Shown: piece by piece, positions 1-6,071 of the stretch | Layout of the letters: the number at the start of each line of letters is the position of its first letter | Numbering within the stretch: the first letter of the stretch is position 1 | NCBI GenBank assembly: GCA_027067035.1 | Contig: JAMOMO010000343.1 | Location: 1 to 8,202 of the forward strand | Length of the DNA stretch: 8,202 nt | Direction: 5' to 3' | Source of the DNA: Desulfobulbaceae bacterium | GTDB lineage: Bacteria; Desulfobacterota; Desulfobulbia; Desulfobulbales; Desulfocapsaceae | Notes under the pieces: generated by a model | Databases searched by the model: none | The model's input: the letters and a program-made list of their open reading frames with translations, nothing else | Told to the model about the DNA's origin: nothing | Program-made: the position numbers and the translations under genes

Positions 1-1
1 C

Positions 2-304
2 GGATATAATTCTGATACCCTCGGTTTTGACAATAACGTTGGTGGTGCCGTTTTCTGGGGTGCTGTTGGTGCAGGACTTGGCCATTTGGCTAAAAATTCA
101 GGCCAGGTTGATCAGGCTGTGGTCCAGATGCGAATCTGGGTACAGGAAGCAGCCACTGGCAATGTTATCTGGACCAACCGTATAGATGTGAAGGTTTCAC
201 CGGAAACCATCTATGCCGACCGCCAGTATGACATGCTCTTTGACAAAGCAATACATAAGGGTGTGAATGTGCTCGTTGACAACTTTGTTGAAACCAGCCT
301 GTAG
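2..304 (+). CDS. C-terminal end of a CsgG/LpoB-like envelope lipoprotein (5' truncated by window)
   Basis: The frame is open from the window edge (first full codon at position 2) to a TAG at 302-304, giving the last 100 residues of a longer protein. It starts with a glycine-rich stretch (GGAVFWGAVGAGLG, about residues 15-28), then a beta-strand pattern ending in TGNVIWTNRIDV (about residues 54-65), then a C-terminal amphipathic helix (DKAIHKGVNVLVDNF). The 'D/A-x-TG-x-V-I/L-W' strand followed by an 'AIxKAV' type helix recalls the C-terminal half of CsgG/HfaB, LpoB and related periplasm-facing outer-membrane lipoproteins. That family call is inference from pattern only; the signal peptide and lipobox would lie upstream and cannot be seen. 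A TTG at 86 could be mistaken for a start but is internal, because the frame continues upstream without a stop. The gene is followed at once by a strong terminator and is convergent with secB. Confidence 0.6.
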   Translation, partial: GYNSDTLGFDNNVGGAVFWGAVGAGLGHLAKNSGQVDQAVVQMRIWVQEAATGNVIWTNRIDVKVSPETIYADRQYDMLFDKAIHKGVNVLVDNFVETSL

Positions 305-338
305 GATTTTCAGCACATAACAACTCCCGCAAAAAAGG

Positions 339-381
339 AAAAGGGGATCCGGAAGCAAATGCTTCCGGATCCCCTTTTTTT
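339..381. terminator. Bidirectional Rho-independent terminator
   Basis: An 18-bp perfect stem (339-356 with 361-378) has a four-base loop AAAT (357-360). Its GC core GGGGATCCGGAAGC is flanked by A-runs on the left (including 331-336) and a T-run on the right (375-381), so it can stop transcription in either direction. It sits between the convergent lipoprotein-like gene (stop at 304) and secB (stop at 404), and probably serves both. Confidence 0.93.
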
Positions 382-403
382 ATTTCGAGGAAAATACCGC
401 TTA

Positions 404-886
404 TCAGTTCTGCTTCTGAGCTGCCTCCTGCTTTGAGTTCTGATACAGGGCCATGAAGTTGATTGGCTCCATGAGGAAGGGAATAAACCCGCCATCCACT
501 GAAATTTGACTGACTATCTGCCTGGTGAACGGGAAAAGCAGAGTGGGACAATCCACGCCAAGTACCATCTCCTGATGTTCCGCAGGGATGTTTTTCATGA
601 GAAATGCGGCAGCATGCTCGATTTCCATGATGAACATGGTCTTGTCATTATTTCCCTTATCAAGAATCTTAGCGGTGATCTGCAATGCGACCTCATAATG
701 ATTATCGTCAAGCTTTCTGTTATTCAGCTTGAGACTTACCTCGACCTTCGGCTCCTGATTCGGGGCCTGAAAAACTGCTGGGGCGTTGGGATTCTCAAAG
801 GAAAAATCTTTGATATACATCTTCTGCATACGGAAAACGGGACTGTCATCATCAGCCACTTCGGGATTAGCCTGTTCTTCTGCCAT
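404..886 (-). CDS. secB: Protein-export chaperone SecB
   Basis: This 160-residue protein matches the usual SecB length (about 155). SecB is a cytosolic homotetrameric chaperone that holds secretory preproteins unfolded and hands them to SecA at the Sec translocon. Family landmarks in order: the N-terminal strand with YIKDFSFENPNAP (residues 24-36), the central beta region with YEVALQITAKI (64-74), CPTLLFPFTRQIVSQISVDG (113-132), and the C-terminal PINFMALY (141-148). An acidic N-terminal tail (residues 3-14) precedes the fold and a Gln/Lys-rich tail ends it; this tail lacks the acidic run seen in the E. coli protein. The ATG at 886 has an AGAGGT ribosome site (895-900) eight bases upstream. 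It is the last gene of a minus-strand cluster behind uvrA (150-nt gap) and ends at the terminator at 339-381. The gap is wide enough for its own promoter. Confidence 0.95.
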   Translation of the reverse strand: MAEEQANPEVADDDSPVFRMQKMYIKDFSFENPNAPAVFQAPNQEPKVEVSLKLNNRKLDDNHYEVALQITAKILDKGNNDKTMFIMEIEHAAAFLMKNIPAEHQEMVLGVDCPTLLFPFTRQIVSQISVDGGFIPFLMEPINFMALYQNSKQEAAQKQN

Positions 887-909
887 GTCAATCTACCTCT
901 ATGAGTTAT

Positions 910-939
910 AATATATCTAAATGATCCACTGCCGGATAA
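910..939 (-). promoter_or_regulatory. Candidate secB promoter
   Basis: On the minus strand, TTATCC (939-934) is followed after 18 bases by TATATT (915-910), a moderate sigma-70-like pair. Transcription would start near 903, leaving a short leader that still contains the secB ribosome site. The match is modest and the uvrA-secB gap is AT-rich, so this is only a candidate. Confidence 0.3.
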
Positions 940-1036
940 ATTTTCCCCGGTCATGGATTTGAGAACTTCCAAAAACACCCTATTAAACAGCATAACGCAT
1001 GCTAACGCAAAGAAAATTCGTCCCTTCTCCCTCCAG

Positions 1037-3868
1037 TCACCTGCCTAAGATTTCACGGAGATAATGGCCGGTATAGGAATCCTTGTTTTCGGTCAATTCT
1101 TCAGGCGTGGCACAGGCCACTATGTTTCCACCGTGTTCTCCACCCTCCGGCCCCACATCTATCACCCAGTCAGCTGTTTTCACCACATCGAGGTTATGCT
1201 CAATGACCACAACTGTATTGCCGTTGTCAACCAGACGCCCAAGTACCTTGAGCAGATGTTTAATGTCCGCCGGATGGAGACCTGTGGTTGGTTCATCCAG
1301 GATATAGAGGGTCTGGCCACTTGCTCTTCCGGAAAGCTCCTTGGCAAGTTTCACACGCTGTGCCTCACCACCGGAGAGGGTTACAGAAGACTGTCCCAGT
1401 CTTATGTAACTCAGGCCCACATCATGGAGAGTCTGCAGTCGGTTTTTCACAGGAGGGATATTTTTAAAAAATTCCAGACCCTCTTCCACCGTCATGGAAA
1501 GTACATCATGGATTGTCTTGCCGCGATAGCGAATTTCCAGGGTATCACGGTTATATCTTTTCCCGTGACATGCCTCACAAACCACATAAATATCCGGAAG
1601 AAAATGCATGGCGATTTTGTTCACCCCTTCTCCTTCACACGCCTCACAACGCCCGCCCTTCACATTAAAACTGAACTGTCCCAGCTTATAACCGCGGATT
1701 CTGGATTCTGGCAGTCGGGCGAACAGTTCTCGAATAGGGGTGAAAACCCCGGTATAGGTGGCTGGATTTGAACGGGGCGTCCGGCCGATGGGGCTCTGGT
1801 CAATATCAACTATTTTATCAATCTTTGTGAGACCGCTGAGCTGCGTTTTCTCTTTTTTCACCGTATCAACCCTTCTGGCCAGTCCCTCCTTTACGAGTGA
1901 GTAGAGAGTTTCAATAACCAGTGAACTCTTTCCAGATCCGGATACCCCTGTAACGCAGGTCATGACACCAAGGGGGAATGCCACATTTACCTTCTTGAGA
2001 TTATTGATCACTGCATTTTTCAGTCGCAGATACTGCCCTCTGCCCGGCTTTCGCCTAGCAGAGGGAATGGCAATTTCCCGGGACCCGGAGAGATAGTTAC
2101 CGGTGAGTGAATCGGTACACGCCAGAAGTCCTGCCACATCACCGGAATACACAACTTCACCACCGTGGACACCCGCTCCAGGCCCCATGTCAAGAACATG
2201 GTCGGCAGTCATAATAGTATCCGTATCATGTTCAACCACAATGACACTGTTACCCATGTCACGCAGCTCAACCAATGTATTTATAAGCTTCTGGTTATCG
2301 CGCTGGTGCAGGCCAATGCTTGGTTCATCAAGAATATACAGGACACCGGCCAGCCTGGAACCAATTTGTGAGGCAAGACGAATTCTCTGGGCCTCTCCGC
2401 CTGAAAGGGTGCCGGAGCGCCGCTCAAGGGAGAGATAGCCAAGCCCCACATCCTCCAGAAAAGAGAGCCGGTCAATAATCTCTTTCAATATGGGCTCCCC
2501 AATCTGCCTCTCACGGCTGCTGAATGGAATCAGTGGAATATTTTCCATCATCTTATCAATGGAGAGACAGGTAAGCTCATGGATATTCCACTTTCCTGCC
2601 CGCACAGCCAGTGCTTCAGCTTTGAGTCTTGCCCCATGACACACAGGGCAGGTCTGTTCGTTCATGTACCGGCCGAGCTCTTCCCGCACCATGGCAGACT
2701 GTGTTTCCAGAAAACGACGGCTGAGCTGTGGAATAACACCCTCAAACGGCCTCTCAGATGTCATCAGACGCCGTCCTTTCTGAAATTGAAAGGCTATCTC
2801 ATCGCTTCCCGAACCATAAAGTATTATATTACGGATTTTTTCGGGAAGTTTTGCAAAAGGGGTGGTCATTGAAAACGAGTAGTGCCGTGCCACTGCCTGC
2901 AACATCTGTCCGGAATAACTTTTCCCGCCCCGCCTGTTCCATGGCGCAACGGCGCCTTTGGCCAAGCTGAGAGAGGCATCCGGCACAATGAGCTCGGCAT
3001 CAAAAAACTGTTTCACTCCAAGACCGCCACACTCCTCACAGGCCCCCTGTGGATTATTAAAAGAAAAGAGCTGTGTGGAGAGCCGGGGCATGGAGATACC
3101 GCAGCGGTGGCAGGCTGCAAATTCACTGAAAAGCTGGTCCTCCCCCCTGTCAGGGAAGTGAACCAGCAGAAATCCTTCAGTGAGTCGCACAGCAGTTGTG
3201 ATGGAATCACTGAGACGCCTTGCGGCTGAATCCTTGATAAGCACCCTGTCCACCACCACCTCAATGGAGTGACGTTTATTTTTTTCGAGAGCCTGCACAT
3301 CATCGGCATGAACAATATCTCCATCCACCCGGATCCGCACAAAGCCCTCCCTGCGAATACGCGTGAGAAGCTGCTCATGCCGGCCCTTCTTCCCGGTGAC
3401 CATTGGGGCCATGAGTACCACCTTTGTTCCCTCATCGAGACTCAGGAGTCCATTGACCATATCTTCAATGGACTGGGAACGGATTTCATCGCCGCACTCA
3501 GGGCAGTAAGGACGGCCGCAACGCGCAAAGAGCAGACGGAGATGATCATATATCTCGGTGACGGTACCAACTGTGGAACGTGGATTCTTTGAGGTGGTCT
3601 TCTGCTCAATGGAAACAGCAGGTGAGAGGCCTTCAAGGGCATCCACCTCAGGTTTGTCCATCTGACCAAGAAACTGCCGGGCATAGGTTGAGAGCGATTC
3701 AACATAGCGCCGCTGTCCTTCCGCGTAGAGGGTATCAAAGGCCAGTGTTGATTTTCCGGAGCCGGACAGACCGGTGAAAACCACCAGGCTGTTTCGCGGA
3801 ATATCAACGTCAATATTTTTCAGATTATGCATCCGTGCACCACGGATACTGATTTTCTTTGGTTCCAT
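1037..3868 (-). CDS. uvrA: Excinuclease ABC subunit A (UvrA)
   Basis: UvrA is the damage-recognition ATPase of nucleotide excision repair. It works as a dimer, loads UvrB on damaged DNA, and belongs to the ABC superfamily with two nucleotide-binding domains. The 943 residues are full length. First domain: Walker A GLSGSGKST (33-41), signature LSGGEAQ (488-494), Walker B LYILDEPS (510-517). Second domain: Walker A GVSGSGKSS (641-649), signature LSGGEAQ (831-837), Walker B LYILDEP (854-860). Zinc-module CxxC pairs lie at 122/125, 253/256, 277/280, 407/410, 741/744 and 764/767. The N-terminus MEPKKISIRGARMHNLKN aligns with the usual UvrA start, which supports the ATG at 3868. No clear Shine-Dalgarno precedes it, and the stop of the upstream CoA-binding gene is only 17 nt away, so translation may be coupled. 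uvrB and uvrC are not in the window. No missing residue or frameshift is seen. Confidence 0.98.
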   Translation of the reverse strand: MEPKKISIRGARMHNLKNIDVDIPRNSLVVFTGLSGSGKSTLAFDTLYAEGQRRYVESLSTYARQFLGQMDKPEVDALEGLSPAVSIEQKTTSKNPRSTVGTVTEIYDHLRLLFARCGRPYCPECGDEIRSQSIEDMVNGLLSLDEGTKVVLMAPMVTGKKGRHEQLLTRIRREGFVRIRVDGDIVHADDVQALEKNKRHSIEVVVDRVLIKDSAARRLSDSITTAVRLTEGFLLVHFPDRGEDQLFSEFAACHRCGISMPRLSTQLFSFNNPQGACEECGGLGVKQFFDAELIVPDASLSLAKGAVAPWNRRGGKSYSGQMLQAVARHYSFSMTTPFAKLPEKIRNIILYGSGSDEIAFQFQKGRRLMTSERPFEGVIPQLSRRFLETQSAMVREELGRYMNEQTCPVCHGARLKAEALAVRAGKWNIHELTCLSIDKMMENIPLIPFSSRERQIGEPILKEIIDRLSFLEDVGLGYLSLERRSGTLSGGEAQRIRLASQIGSRLAGVLYILDEPSIGLHQRDNQKLINTLVELRDMGNSVIVVEHDTDTIMTADHVLDMGPGAGVHGGEVVYSGDVAGLLACTDSLTGNYLSGSREIAIPSARRKPGRGQYLRLKNAVINNLKKVNVAFPLGVMTCVTGVSGSGKSSLVIETLYSLVKEGLARRVDTVKKEKTQLSGLTKIDKIVDIDQSPIGRTPRSNPATYTGVFTPIRELFARLPESRIRGYKLGQFSFNVKGGRCEACEGEGVNKIAMHFLPDIYVVCEACHGKRYNRDTLEIRYRGKTIHDVLSMTVEEGLEFFKNIPPVKNRLQTLHDVGLSYIRLGQSSVTLSGGEAQRVKLAKELSGRASGQTLYILDEPTTGLHPADIKHLLKVLGRLVDNGNTVVVIEHNLDVVKTADWVIDVGPEGGEHGGNIVACATPEELTENKDSYTGHYLREILGR

Positions 3869-3885
3869 GGAAGTCTAATGCGGTC

Positions 3886-4299
3886 TTAGGAGTTGAGATT
3901 TGCGTGATCAATTTTGATACAGCGATCCATGATCACCTTCAACCCGGCCTTTTCAGCAAGTGCTGCCGCCTCGGTGTTGACAATACCCTGCTGCATCCAG
4001 ACCGTTTTTGCTCCAATTGCAATGGCTGCCTCGACTATGGGAAGCACATCCTCACTGCGTCTGAAGATATCCACCACATCCACAGGATGGGGAATGGAAG
4101 CAAGATCCGGATAACAGACATGCCCCAGAATCTCGCTGACCCCGGGATTAACAGGGTAGACGGTATATCCGGCATCCATCAGGTATTTTCCAACGATATG
4201 GCTGGGTCTCTGCTCTTTGGGAGAAAACCCCACCACCGCAATGGAGGACATTGAATCAAAAATTTCATCAGGGGAAACTACGGGCTGTATGGATATCAT
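3886..4299 (-). CDS. CoA-binding domain protein, YccU-like
   Basis: This 137-residue cytosolic protein is a single Rossmann-like CoA_binding_2 domain, the fold of E. coli YccU and of the N-terminal part of NDP-forming acyl-CoA synthetases. Visible landmarks are the first strand and nucleotide loop IAVVGFSPKEQRPSHIVGKYL (about residues 20-40), the second strand YTVYPVNPG (45-53), VDVVDIFRR (73-81), and AKTVWMQQGIVN (97-108) followed by AGLKVIMDRCIKIDH near the C-terminus. The physiological role of this family is poorly defined, so no reaction is given. The ATG at 4299 has a good ribosome site (GAGGA, about 4309-4313). It is the first gene of the minus-strand run and ends 17 nt before uvrA, so co-transcription with uvrA is likely, although a functional link to repair is not established. 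Confidence 0.9.
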   Translation of the reverse strand: MISIQPVVSPDEIFDSMSSIAVVGFSPKEQRPSHIVGKYLMDAGYTVYPVNPGVSEILGHVCYPDLASIPHPVDVVDIFRRSEDVLPIVEAAIAIGAKTVWMQQGIVNTEAAALAEKAGLKVIMDRCIKIDHANLNS

Positions 4300-4518
4300 A
4301 AGCTACATCCTCAATTATTAATTAACACCATTTCAGCACCTTCCCATGAAAGTGAAAAAATAATGATTTACCCGGGATAATGGCTGTGGTAAATATGATA
4401 AATTAAACTTTCCGCCATAGAGAAACAGTAAGGAAAGAAACAGACTCAGGCATTTCCCTGGGAAAAGTAATCAGCATCGAACAAAAATCAAGCTCCTTAA
4501 TCATTACAGGAAGAGTGA
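4300..4518. promoter_or_regulatory. Divergent intergenic region between the CoA-binding gene and glyQ
   Basis: This AT-rich gap of 219 nt must hold promoters for both the leftward CoA-binding-uvrA run and the rightward glyQ. For glyQ, TATGAT (4394-4399) is a possible -10, but no good -35 lies at standard spacing. The AT-rich TTAATTAATAAT block next to the CoA-binding gene may hold its -10. The glyQ ribosome site is AGGAAG (4508-4513). Also present are a 7-bp inverted repeat at 4366-4394 and a small palindrome, TTTCCC-T-GGGAAA, at 4453-4465. No T-box or other known riboswitch was recognised. Confidence 0.45.
4366..4394. repeat. Inverted repeat ATTTACC-N15-GGTAAAT
   Basis: The perfect 7-bp arms at 4366-4372 and 4388-4394 are separated by 15 bases. 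The right arm touches the candidate glyQ -10 (TATGAT, 4394-4399), so it could be an operator for a dimeric regulator. An arm pair this short can also arise by chance in AT-rich DNA. Confidence 0.35.
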
Positions 4519-5400
4519 ATGAATTTTCAAGATATCATTTTTGAACTGAATCAATACTGGGCAGATCAGGGTTGCGTGATCCAGCAGCCCTATGATATGG
4601 AAGTGGGCGCAGGGACCTTTCATCCGGCAACACTGCTCCGTGCCCTTGGGCCGGAACCGTGGAAAGCAGCCTATGTACAGCCCTCAAGACGGCCTACGGA
4701 CGGTCGCTATGGCAACAACCCCAACCGACTGCAGCACTACTATCAATATCAGGTGGTTCTCAAACCGTCACCCCTTGAAGTGCAGGAACTCTATCTCGGC
4801 AGCCTGAAACGCTTTGGTCTGGATCTCCTGGAACATGATATACGTTTTGTTGAGGATGACTGGGAATCCCCGACCCTTGGTGCCTGGGGACTTGGCTGGG
4901 AGGTATGGCTGGACGGCATGGAGATCACTCAGTTCACCTATTTCCAGCAGGCCGGCTCCATCGATCTTGCTCCCACCACCGTTGAGATAACCTACGGCCT
5001 GGAGCGGATTGCCATGTACCTTCAGGGTGTTGATTCGGTTTATGACATTGCCTGGAACGACTCTGTCAGTTACGGTGATATTTTCCATCAGGCAGAGGTT
5101 GAATTTTCCACATTCAACTTTGAAGAGGCAAATGTGACTGAACTCATCAACTTTTTCAATACCTGCGAGACGGAGGGACTTCAACTGGTTGAAAAGGGAC
5201 TGATCCTTCCAGCCTATGACTACTGCCTCAAATGTTCGCACACCTTCAACCTGCTGGACGCCCGCAAGGCCATCAGTGTGGCGGAACGGACACGCTACAT
5301 AGGCAGGATACGGAATATTGCCAGAAAGGTTGCCAGCGGCTACGTGGCACAGCGGGAAGAGATGGGACACCCTCTCATAAAAGACAGAGAGACAGCATAA
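4519..5400 (+). CDS. glyQ: Glycyl-tRNA synthetase alpha subunit
   Basis: GlyQ is the class II catalytic alpha subunit of the bacterial alpha2beta2 glycyl-tRNA synthetase. It activates glycine with ATP and, with the GlyS beta subunit, charges tRNA-Gly in the cytosol. The 293 residues are close to the usual length (about 300). Hallmarks in order: QPYDMEVGAGTFHP (residues 23-36), RALGPEPWKAAYVQPSRRPT (41-60), DGRYGNNPNRLQHYYQYQVV (61-80), GAWGLGWEVWLDGMEITQFT (121-140), TYGLERIAMYLQGVDSVYD (158-176) with the class II motif 3 arginine, and HTFNLLDARKAISVAERTRY (241-260). The ATG at 4519 has AGGAAG five bases upstream. It normally stands directly before glyS, but here it is followed after six bases by the 3' end of the opposing tRNA-Sec gene, so glyS must lie elsewhere. 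No terminator is visible between the two. Confidence 0.97.
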   Translation: MNFQDIIFELNQYWADQGCVIQQPYDMEVGAGTFHPATLLRALGPEPWKAAYVQPSRRPTDGRYGNNPNRLQHYYQYQVVLKPSPLEVQELYLGSLKRFGLDLLEHDIRFVEDDWESPTLGAWGLGWEVWLDGMEITQFTYFQQAGSIDLAPTTVEITYGLERIAMYLQGVDSVYDIAWNDSVSYGDIFHQAEVEFSTFNFEEANVTELINFFNTCETEGLQLVEKGLILPAYDYCLKCSHTFNLLDARKAISVAERTRYIGRIRNIARKVASGYVAQREEMGHPLIKDRETA

Positions 5401-5406
5401 AACGAG

Positions 5407-5504
5407 TGGCGGAAGTGCATGGGAATCGAACCCACCTAGCGAGCTATTAACCCGCTACACCGGATTTGAAGTCCGGGAGCGCCACCAGTGCACTATCCAC
5501 TTCC
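5407..5504 (-). tRNA. selC: tRNA-Sec (anticodon TCA)
   Basis: This 98-nt gene on the minus strand encodes the UGA-decoding selenocysteine tRNA, charged with serine and converted by SelA, or by PSTK/SepSecS in other domains, then delivered by SelB. It starts GGAAGTGG, as other bacterial selC genes start GGAAG, and ends with discriminator G and an encoded CCA (5407-5409). The anticodon arm is CCGGA-CTTCAAA-TCCGG, with TCA in the loop. The D stem is AGTGC/GCGCT. The very long variable arm has a 7-bp stem TAGCGGG/CTCGCTA (one G-U pair) and an AT-rich loop. The T arm is GTGGG-TTCGATT-CCCAT. The acceptor has seven canonical pairs; the eighth position expected for bacterial tRNA-Sec is G facing G. 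No selA or selB is in the window, and no selenoprotein was recognised in it. Confidence 0.96.
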
Positions 5505-5662
5505 ACAGCGTGGTCGCCACTCTAATAATAATCAGTGTGGAAAACAACTTTTTTTATAATTTGCATTCTCAGAATATAATGTTTATTTTACATGGCAATC
5601 TGCTGATTCAACGTAAAAATACAATATTTTCACATTCATCATTTGGGTAAACACAAAAACAT
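5505..5662. promoter_or_regulatory. AT-rich intergenic region upstream of selC and the small plus-strand gene
   Basis: These 158 nt separate divergent genes and should hold a leftward promoter for selC and a rightward one for the 103-codon gene. TATAAT occurs twice on the plus strand (5555-5560 and 5575-5580), but neither has a clear -35 at 16-18 bases. On the minus strand TATTAT lies within 5523-5530, about 20-25 bases before selC. A small inverted repeat GTGG-TCG-CCAC (5510-5520) lies next to the tRNA 5' end and may form part of its precursor. These are candidate elements only. Confidence 0.35.
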
Positions 5663-5974
5663 ATGCAGTGCGAAAGACTCATAAAACAGATTAAGACATG
5701 GTATATCCATGTGAGTAATGAAACCATGGCCCCTGCCAGAATGGTTTCATTCATCCAGAAACATGCTGCAGATTGCGACATCTGTCTCGATGACCCCGAT
5801 CTCCAGGAAGAAATTGAAAAAATCACAGAGATGATCCTCCCGGAATCCAAAATCCCGAAAGCGGTACGAATGCAGCAGGAGCAGGAAGAGCTCGAGAAAA
5901 GAGCAGCTGAGAATGCAGACAATGACCTTGAGAGCAATGAAGAAGAGACCGAAATAGCAGGTGATATTGAATAA
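5663..5974 (+). CDS. Small protein with HxxxCxxC motif and acidic tail, function unknown
   Basis: I do not recognise this 103-residue protein with certainty. It has no signal peptide or membrane segment, so it is probably cytosolic. The N-terminal half is helical and holds His34-x3-Cys38-x2-Cys41 (KHAADCDIC) with a further Cys3 and His16 upstream. This spacing resembles the HxxxCxxC zinc motif of ZAS-type anti-sigma factors and other small zinc proteins, but no sigma factor gene lies beside it. The segment ILPESKIPKAVR (about 58-69) looks like a conserved short motif. It is followed by a Glu/Gln-rich, probably coiled-coil region and a strongly acidic C-terminus. A stop at 5648-5650 makes the ATG at 5663 the earliest possible start; the ribosome site there is weak (GGGTAA, 12 bases upstream), and Met22 or Met27 are alternatives. 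The terminator at 6005-6045 supports this being a real transcribed gene. Confidence 0.75.
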   Translation: MQCERLIKQIKTWYIHVSNETMAPARMVSFIQKHAADCDICLDDPDLQEEIEKITEMILPESKIPKAVRMQQEQEELEKRAAENADNDLESNEEETEIAGDIE

Positions 5975-6004
5975 ATGCTGCAGGTAGCCGGAAGCTGATC
6001 ACAA

Positions 6005-6045
6005 AAAAAGCCAGCCATCCTCATAGACAGGACGACTGGCTTTTG
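6005..6045. terminator. Bidirectional Rho-independent terminator
   Basis: The outer stem AAAAGCCAG/CTGGCTTTT (6006-6014 with 6036-6044) is closed by an inner stem TCCT/AGGA (6018-6021 with 6029-6032) beyond a 3x3 internal loop. A-runs on the left (6003-6009) and T-runs on the right (6041-6044) allow it to work on both strands. It lies between the convergent 103-codon gene (stop at 5974) and cooS (stop at 6072), and implies that cooS is the last gene of its transcript. Confidence 0.85.
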
Positions 6046-6071
6046 TGTTTACTGTAATCGCTCATTCCCGA

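Noticed and set aside
960..1015. Imperfect direct repeat GCGTTAGCAT / GCGTTATGC on the minus strand between uvrA and secB
   Set aside because: It is short, imperfect and single-instance; nothing separates it from chance.
1064..1771. Long plus-strand open frame of 235 codons opposite uvrA
   Set aside because: It lies wholly antisense to well-conserved UvrA motifs, and its residues show no family pattern; it is a shadow of uvrA codon use.
4300..4518. T-box or glycine riboswitch before glyQ
   Set aside because: No T-box bulge sequence, specifier stem, glycine aptamer core or terminator hairpin with a T-run was found in the leader.
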